The notes beneath the pieces are model-generated. The model worked only from the letters and a program-made list of their open reading frames with translations. It had not been told where the DNA came from and did not search any database. From Caballeronia megalochromosomata (GTDB taxonomy: Bacteria > Pseudomonadota > Gammaproteobacteria > Burkholderiales > Burkholderiaceae), in assembly GCA_001580565.1 (NCBI GenBank), contig LRBF01000176.1, positions 1 to 56,002 of the forward strand: a stretch of DNA of 56,002 nucleotides. Reading direction: 5' to 3'. The position numbers and the translations under genes were made by a program. Positions 1 through 8,166 of the stretch are shown here, piece by piece; position 1 is the stretch's first letter, and each line of letters begins with the position of its first letter.

Positions 1-8
1 CCCTGTGC

Positions 9-58
9 GGGGCGGCAGTCACTTTCTTTGCAGCAGCAAAGAAAGTGACCCCCGCCCC
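9..58. repeat. REP-like long hairpin repeat
   Basis: Two nested inverted repeats are visible. The inner arms at 18-30 and 37-49 are perfect 13-base complements (GTCACTTTCTTTG / CAAAGAAAGTGAC) around the six-base loop CAGCAG. The outer arms at 9-15 and 52-58 (GGGGCGG / CCGCCCC) extend the stem after a two-base bulge. Hairpins with this CAAAGAAAGTGAC core and GC-rich flanks resemble dispersed intergenic repeats I associate with Burkholderia-group genomes. There is no T-run, so it is not a classical terminator. Only one copy lies in this window, so the repeat assignment rests on recognition. Confidence 0.7.
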
Positions 59-152
59 GGGGAGGGGCAGAGCCAATAGACCGACACGAAAGCAGGATTC
101 CACGAAACCGCAAGCAAGCGACCAAACAACCCCGAAAGGAGCCACAAAGACC

Positions 153-1163
153 ATGAAAAAAATCATCAACCACCCAGAAGCCTTCGTCGATGAGATCATC
201 GAATCACTCCTCCTCGCGCATCCGAAATGGATCAAACCCGCGACTGAAGACCACCGCGCGCTGGTCCGCGCCGACGCTCCAAAACCAGGCCGCGTAGGCA
301 TCATCACCGGCGGCGGCTCGGGCCACATGCCCGGCTTCCTCGGCTACGTCGGCGAGGGCCTATGCGGAGGCGTAGCGGTCGGCAACGTATTCTCATCGCC
401 ATCATCGGAACAGATTTTCGAAGCGACGAAAGCCGTGAACGGAGGCGCCGGCGTGCTCTATGTCTATGGCAACTACGGCGGCGACGTGCTCAACTTCGAC
501 CTCGCAGCAGACCTCGCGGAAGCAGAAGGGATCGACATCAAAACGGTCGTGCTGACCGACGATGTCGCCTCCGCACCGAAAGACCGCGCGGACGACCGGC
601 GCGGCGTCGCAGGCATGGTGTTCGCGTTCAAATGCGCGGGCGCGGCCGCCGAACGCGGCGATTCACTCGACGATGTCGCACGCATCTGCGCCAAGGCCAA
701 CGCGAACTGCCGCACGATGGGCGTCGGCCTCTCACCCACGATCCTGCCCGCCGCCGGCAAGCCCACGTTCACGCTGCCCGAAGGCGAAATGGAGATCGGT
801 ATCGGCATTCACGGCGAGCCGGGCACGCATCGCGGCAAGCTCGAATCCGCCGATGCCATTGCGGAACGTCTAACCGGACAGATCGTCGGTGATCTCGCTG
901 CGCCGAAAGGTTCGCGCGTCGCGCTGCTCGTCAACGGCCTGGGCGCGACGCCGCTCGAAGAACTCTATCTGCTGTATCGACGTTCAGCGAAGCTCATCGC
1001 CGACGAAGGGCTGAAGATCGCCCGCTCGTATGTCGGCGAATACGTGACGAGTCTCGAAATGGCGGGCGCATCGATCACGGTCATGCTGCTCGACGACGAG
1101 CTCGAAGCGCTGCTCGAAGCGCCCTCGCGCTCGCCGTTCTTCCGCGACGGCACCGAGTCCTGA
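153..1163 (+). CDS. dhaK: dihydroxyacetone kinase-type subunit DhaK
   Basis: This 336-residue protein is the substrate-binding subunit of a two-part triose/tetrulose kinase. The start at 153 has the ribosome site GAAAGGA 13 bases upstream and gives the usual family length, whereas the frame open from 45 is only a leader. The glycine-rich motif GGGSGHMP lies near residues 53-60. His58 and Asp111 (YGGDVLNF) match the catalytic pair, and His220 in GIGIHGEPG matches the histidine that binds the carbonyl substrate covalently. Canonical dihydroxyacetone enzymes read GHEP where this one reads GHMP, as in DhaK-like proteins that act on other sugars. The dhaL gene follows 12 bases later and no phosphotransferase DhaM is present, so ATP is the likely phosphoryl donor. 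The exact substrate (dihydroxyacetone, erythrulose or another ketose) cannot be fixed. Confidence 0.88.
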   Translation: MKKIINHPEAFVDEIIESLLLAHPKWIKPATEDHRALVRADAPKPGRVGIITGGGSGHMPGFLGYVGEGLCGGVAVGNVFSSPSSEQIFEATKAVNGGAGVLYVYGNYGGDVLNFDLAADLAEAEGIDIKTVVLTDDVASAPKDRADDRRGVAGMVFAFKCAGAAAERGDSLDDVARICAKANANCRTMGVGLSPTILPAAGKPTFTLPEGEMEIGIGIHGEPGTHRGKLESADAIAERLTGQIVGDLAAPKGSRVALLVNGLGATPLEELYLLYRRSAKLIADEGLKIARSYVGEYVTSLEMAGASITVMLLDDELEALLEAPSRSPFFRDGTES

Positions 1164-1175
1164 AAGGAGCATGCG

Positions 1176-1802
1176 ATGAGCGTAACCAGCAAGGAACTGC
1201 GGGACATCCTCACGCGCGCGCTCGGCGCGCTTCCCGAACACGCCGATGAACTACGCGATCTCGACGCGGCGCTCGGCGATGGCGATCTCGGGATCACGGT
1301 GCAGTCGGGATCGGCGGCGGTCGTGAAAGCACTGGGCGCGCTGCCCGAAGAAGCAACGCTCAACGAAATCATGCTGGCCGCCGCCAAGGCATTTTCGACG
1401 GCGAATCCCTCGACGTTCGCGGCCCTCGTCGGCGGTGGCCTGCTGGCCGCCGCGAAGACGGTGAAGGACAAGGACGCGATCGGGCGCGACGAAGCGCTTG
1501 CGATCGGCCAGGCGGTTGCGGCGCGCATCATCGAACGCGGCAAGAGTCAGGTCGGCGACAAGACCGTGCTCGATGCGCTCGTGCCGAGTCTCGATGTGCT
1601 GGCCGCATCGCAAGGCAGTGCGACGGACGCGCTCGACGCGATGATCGCGAAGGCAAGCGAACAGGTCAGCGCGACCGCCACGCTGCAATCGAAAAAGGGC
1701 CGCGCTGCGTGGGTGCAGGAGCGCAGCATCGGGCACGCGGACCCCGGCGCGACCGCTTACGTCAGGTTTCTCGAAGTGCTGAGAAGCGCGCTTGCTGCAT
1801 GA
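1176..1802 (+). CDS. dhaL: dihydroxyacetone kinase-type subunit DhaL
   Basis: This 208-residue protein is the nucleotide-binding subunit that partners DhaK. Asp30, Asp35 and Asp37 in LDAALGDGDLG match the three aspartates that hold the two magnesium ions and the nucleotide phosphates in DhaL. The helical-barrel signatures NPSTFAALVGGGLLAAAK and GDKTVLDALVPSLD follow. The ATG at 1176 sits 8 bases after AAGGAG; the ATG at 1171 reads into a stop at once. It is co-transcribed with dhaK, and the two cytosolic subunits together form the kinase. With no DhaM in the window, the pair probably uses ATP directly, as two-gene ketose kinases in proteobacteria do. Confidence 0.88.
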   Translation: MSVTSKELRDILTRALGALPEHADELRDLDAALGDGDLGITVQSGSAAVVKALGALPEEATLNEIMLAAAKAFSTANPSTFAALVGGGLLAAAKTVKDKDAIGRDEALAIGQAVAARIIERGKSQVGDKTVLDALVPSLDVLAASQGSATDALDAMIAKASEQVSATATLQSKKGRAAWVQERSIGHADPGATAYVRFLEVLRSALAA

Positions 1803-1814
1803 AAGCGGAGGCGT

Positions 1815-3287
1815 TCACGCGCGCTTCTTTTGCGGGACGACCTCGCGCTCGCGCCTGCCCGTTTGAACGACCTTCAGCTTCTTGCGCGTGATGGCGAGCG
1901 CTTCCGCTTTCGTGGCGACACACGGCCCCGAGCCGAGTAGCGGCTGGCGCGCCGTCTCGCGCAACGCGAGCACGGACAGCACGCCGATCACCGATGCCGC
2001 CATCAGGTAGTACGCGGGCATCATCAGATTGCCCGTCGCATCGACGAGCCATGCCGTGACGAGCGGCGTCGTGCCGCCGAACAGGGACACGGACACATTG
2101 AAGCCGATCGCGAGCGCGCCGTAACGAATGCGCGTCGGAAAGAGCGCGGGCAGCGCTGAAGGCATCACGCCCGTGAAGGTGGAAAGCAACGCGCCGAGTA
2201 TCAGCAGGCCGAGGAACACCGGCAGCAACGCGCCCGTACGCACGAGCAGAAGCGCGGGAATCGACAGCGCTAAGAGTCCGATGCAGCCGCACAGCATCAC
2301 CGGCTTGCGGCCGATCAGGTCGGAGAGATGGCCCGCGAAGAGCGTCATCGGGATCATCAGCACCATCACGAGCAGCACCAGAAAGAGGCCATGCGTTTCG
2401 TCGAAATGCAGTGTCGCCGACAGAAAGCTCGGCAGGTACGACAGCGCCATATAGTCCGTGACGTTGAAGATCAGCACGAGCCCGACGCATTGCATCATCG
2501 GCCTGAACTGCTGCGAGAGAAGCTCGGTGAAGTGCTGCTTCGGACGCGACCGTTCATGCGCCTCGCGTGTCTCGGCTTCCTTCTTGAACGCCGGCGTTTC
2601 TTCGAGCTTCATGCGGATATAGAGACCCACGAGACCGAGCGGGCCCGCGATCATGAATGGCACGCGCCATCCCCATGACAACAGCGCGTCGTGTGAAAGC
2701 AGCGTGGTCAGCAGCGCAACCGTGCCCGCGCCCAGGATATAGCCCGCGAGCGTGCCGACTTCGAGAAAGCTGCCGTAAAAGCCGCGCCGCGCATCCGTCG
2801 AGAATTCGGCGATGAAGGTCGCCGCGCCGCCGTACTCGCCGCCTGTGGAGAAGCCCTGCACGAGACGCGCGAGGAGCAGGAGTACGGGCGCGAGAATGCC
2901 GATCGAGTGATAACTCGGAATCAGGCCGATGCAGAACGTGCCGGCCGCCATCATGATCATCGTCATGGCGAGCACGCGCTGGCGGCCGATGCGGTCACCG
3001 AGCGGGCCGAACACCATGCCGCCGATCGGGCGCACGAGAAACGCGGCCGCGAAGGTGCCGAAGGTTGCGATCAATTGTGCGGATGGGCTGCTCGACGGAA
3101 AAAATACTTTGCCCAGCACGACGGCGATATAGCTATAGACGCCAAAGTCGAACCATTCCATCGCATTGCCGAGCGCCATCGCACCCACGGCACGTTTCAG
3201 AAGAGCGTGATCGACGACGGTGATATCGCCCAGCGTGAGATGCGGCGACGATTTGCTGCGGGCATTGCGCTCGTGCGAGGGGCTCAA
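1815..3287 (-). CDS. ProP-like metabolite:proton symporter (MHS family MFS)
   Basis: This 490-residue, 12-helix inner-membrane carrier closely follows the E. coli ProP pattern: TLGDITVVDHALLKRA, GNAMEWFDFGVYSYIA, the loop DRIGRQRVLA, GFSTGGEYGGAATFIAEF, and a second RKPVM loop. The start is a TTG at 3287 with AGGAG eight bases upstream. A longer frame reaches 3491 but its leader is low-complexity and arginine-rich. The C-terminal coiled coil that ProP uses for osmosensing is missing; the protein ends in a short basic tail. That favours nutrient uptake (betaine, proline, citrate or a similar organic acid) over osmotic sensing. It converges on dhaKL and a shared substrate is possible but not shown. 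Confidence 0.85.
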   Translation of the reverse strand: MSPSHERNARSKSSPHLTLGDITVVDHALLKRAVGAMALGNAMEWFDFGVYSYIAVVLGKVFFPSSSPSAQLIATFGTFAAAFLVRPIGGMVFGPLGDRIGRQRVLAMTMIMMAAGTFCIGLIPSYHSIGILAPVLLLLARLVQGFSTGGEYGGAATFIAEFSTDARRGFYGSFLEVGTLAGYILGAGTVALLTTLLSHDALLSWGWRVPFMIAGPLGLVGLYIRMKLEETPAFKKEAETREAHERSRPKQHFTELLSQQFRPMMQCVGLVLIFNVTDYMALSYLPSFLSATLHFDETHGLFLVLLVMVLMIPMTLFAGHLSDLIGRKPVMLCGCIGLLALSIPALLLVRTGALLPVFLGLLILGALLSTFTGVMPSALPALFPTRIRYGALAIGFNVSVSLFGGTTPLVTAWLVDATGNLMMPAYYLMAASVIGVLSVLALRETARQPLLGSGPCVATKAEALAITRKKLKVVQTGRREREVVPQKKRA

Positions 3288-3724
3288 TTGTCTCACTCCT
3301 GATTTTCGAGGCGAACACGAAGGACTGCGGTGTGGTCGCGCAGAAGGCCGCCGATGAGGCACGCGGCCCTCGGCATGATGTTCCCAGAGTGTGCGGATCG
3401 AGACGCGTGCATGCCTTCGCTCACGCGTCTGGAAAACGGTGGAAAACGACACACGCGCGTTCGTCCTGTCGGATTGCGTCGCACAGGGCATGGCGCAAGC
3501 GTTGGCCGTGGTCCGACATGCGCACGCTTCGACGGCTATCGAGCGTCTGGCCGAACGCCTTTATTGACGGGCCTTTGAGCAGATCAGACCGATGCGTCCA
3601 TCGTCATTGGCACAGGCCATGCAATGGGTCAGGCGGGCGCGATGCTTTCGGCACGATGATTCGATTCCGGGAACTGTGTTGATCGATCGCGCCTCTTTTT
3701 ATCGACAAGTTCACGGGGATTTCC
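3288..3724. other. 437-bp intergenic region, divergent promoters
   Basis: This gap separates the transporter (minus) from a small secreted-protein gene (plus), so it should hold two outward promoters, although no strong -35/-10 pair stands out. Bases 3579-3659 read in one frame as 26 protein-like residues containing VIGTGHAMGQAGAM, bounded by stops, and bases 3490-3567 read as another short protein-like frame. These could be remains of a decayed gene, but they are too short to name. A ribosome site-like ACGGGGATT precedes the start at 3725. Confidence 0.4.
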
Positions 3725-3982
3725 ATGAAAGCGAAGACCATCGGCGTTCTTATCGTCGCGAGCGCGGTGTCGTCAGCCGTGCCCGCGTTCGCGGACGACT
3801 CCGGCAAGGTCACGCCGGTATCTCACGGCACGAAGGCCGTTCATGTGACGCACGCGAAGAACGACACGCACGATATGCCGGACGCCGCCACCAGTGCGGT
3901 CGGTGGCGGCGATGCGTACAAGACGCAGTCGGGCAAGCGCGAAGAGCGCGACAGCATCGACGCGTCGTATCGGGGAGGCTGA
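3725..3982 (+). CDS. small secreted protein, unknown function
   Basis: This 85-residue protein has a clear signal peptide: MKAKTIG, then a hydrophobic run, then VPAFA before DDSGK near residue 23. The mature part is about 60 residues, hydrophilic and rich in histidine, aspartate and threonine (HVTHAKNDTHD), with a flexible GGGD segment and a polar end. No domain is recognised. Short periplasmic proteins of this build are common in Paraburkholderia and some bind metals, but nothing here proves that. Its stop codon abuts the stop of the convergent binding-protein gene at the palindrome TGATCA (3980-3985), so the two transcripts must share or overlap a terminator. Confidence 0.6.
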   Translation: MKAKTIGVLIVASAVSSAVPAFADDSGKVTPVSHGTKAVHVTHAKNDTHDMPDAATSAVGGGDAYKTQSGKREERDSIDASYRGG

Positions 3983-5590
3983 TCAGTCGAGCGTGATGCC
4001 GTCGAAGCGATGTCCGCCGAGCGGGCTGATCAGATAGCCGTGCACGCGCTTCGATATCGGCTGAAAAATGTTGGCATGCGCGAGCGGCGTATACGGCACC
4101 TGATCCTTGAAGACCACCTGCGCTTCTTCATAGAGCTTCGTGCGCGCGTTCTGATCGGTGACGAGGCGCGCTTTCGCGAGCAGATCGTCGAACTGCCTGT
4201 TGCACCACTTCGCCATGTTGCTGCCGTGGACCGCGTCGCAGCCGAGCGTCGTGCCGAGCCAGTTGTCGGGATCGCCGTTGTCGCCGAGCCAGCCGTAAAG
4301 AATCGCGTCGTGCTCGCCGTTCGTCTTCGCGCGCTTGTTGTACTCGGCCCATTCGTACGTGACGATGTTCGCCTTCACCCCGATCTTCGCCCAGTCCGAT
4401 TGAATCAGTTGCGCCATCAGACGCGCGTTCGGGTTGTAGCCGCGCTGCACCGGCATCGCCCATAGCGTGATGGTGAAACCGTTCGGAAAGCCCGCTTCCT
4501 TCAGCAGTTCCTTCGCCTTCGCGGGATCGCGCGGCGCGTCCTTCAACGCCTTGTTATAGGACCATTGCGAAGGCGGCATCGGGTTCGTCGCCATCGTGGC
4601 CGCGCCTTCGTAGACGGTCCTGATGATCGCCTGCTTGTCGATCGCCATGTCGAGCGCGCGTCGCACGTTCACGTTGTCGAGCGGCTTGTGCGTCGTGTTG
4701 TAGCCCACGTACGCGACATTGAAGCCGACACCCGAGAGTACCGTGAGCTTCGGGTCCTGCCTCGAAGCGCCGATGTCGGCGGGGCGCGGAAACGACGTCA
4801 CCTGGCATTCGCCGCTCGATAGCTTTTGCTGGCGCACGGCGGCATCCGGCGTGATCGAGAAGACGAGTTTGTCGATATGCACGTCCTTCCGGTTCCAGTA
4901 TGTCGGGTTCGCGTCGTAGCGGATCGTCGCATCCTTCTGATAGTCGCGGAATACGAACGCGCCCGTGCCGACGGGCTTCTGATTGAGGTCTTCGGGCTTG
5001 CCCTCCTTGAGCAATTGCGCGGCATATTCCGCCGATACGATCGATGCGAATTCCATCGCGATGTTGCGCACGAACACAACATCCGCCGTCTTCAGCGTGA
5101 AGCGCACGGTGTAATCGTCGAGCTTCTCGACAGACGCGATGTTCTTGTCGTAGCCGAGATCGGTCAGATACGGAAAGCTGACCGGATGCGCCTTCTGGAA
5201 CGGCTCATTCGGGTCGACCATGCGCTTGAACGTGAACACGACATCGTCCGCGTTGAAGTCGCGCGTGGGCTTGAACCACGACGTCGATTGAAACTTCACG
5301 CCGTGCCGCAGATGAAACGTGAAGGTTTTCGCATCCGGCGATTCGTCCCACTTCTCCGCGAGGCCGGGCACGAGATCGAGCGTGCCGCGTTTGAATTCCA
5401 CGAGCTGGTCGTAGACGGCGTGCGCGCCCGCATCGAAGTCGGTGCTGGTGGTGTACTGTGCGGAATCGAAGCCGGCGGGACTGCCTTCGGAGCAGAACAC
5501 GAGCGTCTTGTTCGCGGCCGAGGCGGCTTGCGAGGTGAGTGCGAATGCAGCAAGGAGGGAGACGGCGAGGAGTCGGTGCGTCGAAACCAT
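3983..5590 (-). CDS. peptide/opine-type ABC transporter binding protein (DppA-like)
   Basis: This 535-residue periplasmic solute-binding protein belongs to the SBP_bac_5 family. The start at 5590 puts a standard signal peptide at the N-terminus, cleaved after LTSQAASA near residue 25; the frame extends 18 codons upstream to 5644 with no better ribosome site. Family marks include LVFCSEGSPAGFDSAQY, LAEKWDESPDAKTFTFHLR, DFNADDVVFTFKRM and the C-terminal YTPLAHANIF, as in dipeptide- and heme-binding DppA. The usual permease and ATPase genes are absent, so it is an orphan that must borrow a transporter from elsewhere. It lies 84 bases past the anthranilate-CoA ligase on the same strand and may be the last gene of that operon, but its ligand is unknown. 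Confidence 0.85.
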   Translation of the reverse strand: MVSTHRLLAVSLLAAFALTSQAASAANKTLVFCSEGSPAGFDSAQYTTSTDFDAGAHAVYDQLVEFKRGTLDLVPGLAEKWDESPDAKTFTFHLRHGVKFQSTSWFKPTRDFNADDVVFTFKRMVDPNEPFQKAHPVSFPYLTDLGYDKNIASVEKLDDYTVRFTLKTADVVFVRNIAMEFASIVSAEYAAQLLKEGKPEDLNQKPVGTGAFVFRDYQKDATIRYDANPTYWNRKDVHIDKLVFSITPDAAVRQQKLSSGECQVTSFPRPADIGASRQDPKLTVLSGVGFNVAYVGYNTTHKPLDNVNVRRALDMAIDKQAIIRTVYEGAATMATNPMPPSQWSYNKALKDAPRDPAKAKELLKEAGFPNGFTITLWAMPVQRGYNPNARLMAQLIQSDWAKIGVKANIVTYEWAEYNKRAKTNGEHDAILYGWLGDNGDPDNWLGTTLGCDAVHGSNMAKWCNRQFDDLLAKARLVTDQNARTKLYEEAQVVFKDQVPYTPLAHANIFQPISKRVHGYLISPLGGHRFDGITLD

Positions 5591-5674
5591 TGTTCTTGTT
5601 TGCTCGGAGAGTTGGCGAGCCGCCTCGCGGCGGGCGTGAGCCATACTCTACCAAGCAAACGATTTGCGAGCTTG

Positions 5675-7312
5675 CTACATCGAACGCAACGCGAAGCGCT
5701 TCAGCTTGCCGGTTTCGGTGCGCGGCAACGCATTGAGGAAGACCACGACGCGCGGATACTTATAAGGCGCGACCGTGCGCTTCACGAAGTCCTGCAATTC
5801 GGCGACGAGCGCATCGTCGGCCGTGAAGCCGGGATTGAGCACGACGAATGCTTTCACCACTTGCCCGCGAGTCTCGTCGGGCACGCCGATCACGCCGCAT
5901 TCCGCGACGGCCTCGTGCTGCATCAGCACGCTTTCCACTTCCGGACCGGAAATGTTGTAGCCCGCCGATACGATCATGTCGTCGGCGCGCGCCTGATAGA
6001 ACACGTAGCCGTCTTCATCGATCACGACGGAATCGCCGGGCAGGTTCCAGCCGTCGCGCACGAACTTCAGCTGCCGCTCATCGGCGAGATAGCGGCAACC
6101 CGTCGGGCCGCGCACCGCGAGCTTGCCGATCGTGCCGGGCGGCACGGGCTGCATCGCGTCGTCGACGGCCTGCACGACATAGCCCGGCACCGCGCGTCCG
6201 ATCGCATGTTCGCGCACCTCCGCTCCCGCCGACGAAATGAAGATGTGGATCATCTCCGTGCCGCCGATGCCGTCGATCATCTCGATGCCGCTCGCCTCGC
6301 GCCATGACGCGCGCGTCGAGTCGGGCAAGGCTTCGCCCGCGGACACGGTCTTCTTGAGACTCGTCACGTCGAAGTCCCTGACGAGCGGCGCCATCTGCCG
6401 GTAGAACGTCGGCGCGGTGAACATGATCGTCGCGCGATAACGTTCGACGGTTCGCAGCAGCGTTTCGGGCGTGAGCTTTTCGAGCAATACCGTCGATGCG
6501 CCCACGCGCAACGGAAAGCACAGCAGGCCGCCGAGGCCGAAAGTGAACGCGAGCGGTGGCGTGCCGCAGAACACATCGTCCGATGTGGGCTTGAGGATGT
6601 GTCGAGGGAAGAGGTCGCACATCGCGAGCACGTCGCGATGGAAATGCATGCAGCCTTTCGGCGCGCCCGTCGTGCCGCTCGTGAACGCGATGAGGCACAC
6701 GTCATCGGCGGCGGTGTCGCAGGCATCGAAATGATCGGGCTTCGTTGCCGCGAGCGATTCGAGCGAACGGGGCGCGTCGTCGTGAAAATGCAGAACGCGC
6801 GCGAGTCCTTCGCAGTGGAATTCGTCGCCCCGGGTCTCGCAGCGCTTCAGTTCTTCCGTCAGGCGCACGTCGCATAGGGCCGCCGAAATACGCGCCTTGT
6901 CGATGATCTGCTTCAGTTCCTTCGCGCGCAACAGCGGCATGGTCGGCACGACGACGAGCCCCGCCTTCAGCGCCGCGAAGAACGCGACCGCCATCTGCAA
7001 GGTATTTGGCCCGCGCAGCAGCACGCGATTGCCCGGACGCAGGCCCATTTCGTCGACGAGCACATGCGCGCTGCGATTCACGAGCGCGCGCAGTTCGCGA
7101 TAAGTCGTTGCATGCGGCTCGCCGTTGGCATCGGACCAGATCGCGGGACGATCGCCATGTCCGCGTTCGATCGCCCGATCCAGCAACTCGGTCGCGCAAT
7201 TGACGCGCGCGGGGTAGGCGACATCCGCGTTGTCGAGCATGAACACGGGCCATTGGTCCTGCGGCGGCAGATGATCGCGCGCGAATGTATCGACGTGTGC
7301 TGACCGTTCCAT
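5675..7312 (-). CDS. abmG: 2-aminobenzoate-CoA ligase
   Basis: This 545-residue ATP-dependent acid:CoA ligase of the ANL superfamily is in the benzoate/2-aminobenzoate-CoA ligase group. The adenylate P-loop TSGTTGAPKG is at residues 211-220. The hinge segment reads GWNLPGDSV followed by ARADDMIVSAGYNISGPEVE, and the catalytic lysine is in the terminal PRTETGKLKRF. It should activate anthranilate to 2-aminobenzoyl-CoA in the cytosol, the first step of the aerobic CoA-linked route known from the abm clusters of Azoarcus evansii. Context supports the substrate: the 2-aminobenzoyl-CoA monooxygenase/reductase gene heads the same gene row. GGAGAG precedes the ATG at 7312. Benzoate or salicylate activation is the main alternative. 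Confidence 0.85.
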   Translation of the reverse strand: MERSAHVDTFARDHLPPQDQWPVFMLDNADVAYPARVNCATELLDRAIERGHGDRPAIWSDANGEPHATTYRELRALVNRSAHVLVDEMGLRPGNRVLLRGPNTLQMAVAFFAALKAGLVVVPTMPLLRAKELKQIIDKARISAALCDVRLTEELKRCETRGDEFHCEGLARVLHFHDDAPRSLESLAATKPDHFDACDTAADDVCLIAFTSGTTGAPKGCMHFHRDVLAMCDLFPRHILKPTSDDVFCGTPPLAFTFGLGGLLCFPLRVGASTVLLEKLTPETLLRTVERYRATIMFTAPTFYRQMAPLVRDFDVTSLKKTVSAGEALPDSTRASWREASGIEMIDGIGGTEMIHIFISSAGAEVREHAIGRAVPGYVVQAVDDAMQPVPPGTIGKLAVRGPTGCRYLADERQLKFVRDGWNLPGDSVVIDEDGYVFYQARADDMIVSAGYNISGPEVESVLMQHEAVAECGVIGVPDETRGQVVKAFVVLNPGFTADDALVAELQDFVKRTVAPYKYPRVVVFLNALPRTETGKLKRFALRSM

Positions 7313-7324
7313 CGTGCTCTCCGC

Positions 7325-7720
7325 TTAGTCGGGGATGACAGCCGTGGCTTCGATTTCCACCAGCGCATCGTCTTCGATGAGCGCGACGACCTGCACCGCG
7401 CTCATCGCGATGTCGTAGTCGCCGATCAGTTCGCGGAACGCCGCGCCGATTTCCTTGGCCGCCGCGAGATACGCGCGCTTGTCGGTCACATACCACGTCA
7501 TGCGCACGAGATGCTCGGGCCGGCCGCCCGCTTCGCGCAAAATGGCGATGACGTTGCGCAGCGCCTGCGCAGCCTGCGCGCCGAACTCGTTGCTGACGAA
7601 GCGCGCCTGTTCATCCCAGCCGATCTGTCCGGCGATGAACACCTGCGTGCCGCGCACCGCGACGCCGTTAGCGTAGCCGCGCGGCTTGATCCAGCCCGAA
7701 GGCAGAAGCGTCTTTTTCAT
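7325..7720 (-). CDS. RidA-family protein of the anthranilate operon
   Basis: This 131-residue YjgF/YER057c/UK114 protein contains the family signatures VFIAGQIGWDEQ, LRNVIAILREAGG and DDALVEIEATAVI. The ATG at 7718-7720 overlaps the upstream thioesterase stop (ATGA) and has AAGAGGAG before it. RidA proteins hydrolyse enamines and imines. The product of the monooxygenase/reductase in this pathway carries an enamine amino group, so a role in removing nitrogen from the ring intermediate is attractive. Against this, the arginine that gives archetypal RidA its deaminase activity (ARSxV) appears to be Met here (AMSAVQV), placing the protein in another Rid subfamily. The function is therefore inferred only from context. 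Confidence 0.82.
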   Translation of the reverse strand: MKKTLLPSGWIKPRGYANGVAVRGTQVFIAGQIGWDEQARFVSNEFGAQAAQALRNVIAILREAGGRPEHLVRMTWYVTDKRAYLAAAKEIGAAFRELIGDYDIAMSAVQVVALIEDDALVEIEATAVIPD

Positions 7721-8166
7721 GAGCGTGTCTCCTCTTGCGATGCGCGGTTCGTGCCCGGCGCGAACTGTTCGACGGCGCGGGCGATGTCGCCGGGAATGTC
7801 GATCGAGCGGCCATCGTCGAGCGATGTGGTGACCAGCACCTGCTTCGCGCGAAAGCGCACTTCGCCCTCGCAATGACAGACGATGTCGATGCGAATCGAG
7901 CGCTGTCCGACGGAATCGACGGCCAGCGTGAGCGTCACGGTTTCACCCATGCGGCTCGGTCTCGAGAACTCGCAATTGAGCTTGACGATGGGCAGCCCGA
8001 CGCGGCGCGCGGAGATCATCTGCGCATAGTCGATGTCGAGCGCATCGTTGAACCAGTCCTCGACGAGCGCATTCGTCATCACGAGGTATTGCGGGAAATA
8101 GACGATGCCCGCCGGGTCGCAATGCGCGAAGCGGATGCGCACCGGCATATCGAAGGTTCGCGTCAT
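7717..8166 (-). CDS. acyl-CoA thioesterase, 4HBT hotdog family
   Basis: This 149-residue single-hotdog thioesterase has the 4-hydroxybenzoyl-CoA thioesterase signature [16 protein letters not shown], including the catalytic Asp of the CDPAG motif near residue 17. It probably hydrolyses a CoA ester, either releasing a dead-end aromatic or alicyclic acyl-CoA or finishing the lower pathway and returning CoA. Its ATG overlaps the stop of the acyl-CoA dehydrogenase (ATGA at 8163-8166), and its own stop overlaps the RidA start, so translation is coupled. Thioesterases are usual companions in 2-aminobenzoyl-CoA clusters. Confidence 0.87.
   Translation of the reverse strand: MTRTFDMPVRIRFAHCDPAGIVYFPQYLVMTNALVEDWFNDALDIDYAQMISARRVGLPIVKLNCEFSRPSRMGETVTLTLAVDSVGQRSIRIDIVCHCEGEVRFRAKQVLVTTSLDDGRSIDIPGDIARAVEQFAPGTNRASQEETRS

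Noticed and set aside
3579..3659. 26-residue protein-like reading (VIGTGHAMGQAGAM) in the intergenic region
   Set aside because: Too short, stop-bounded on both sides and no recognisable full domain; noted as a possible gene remnant only.
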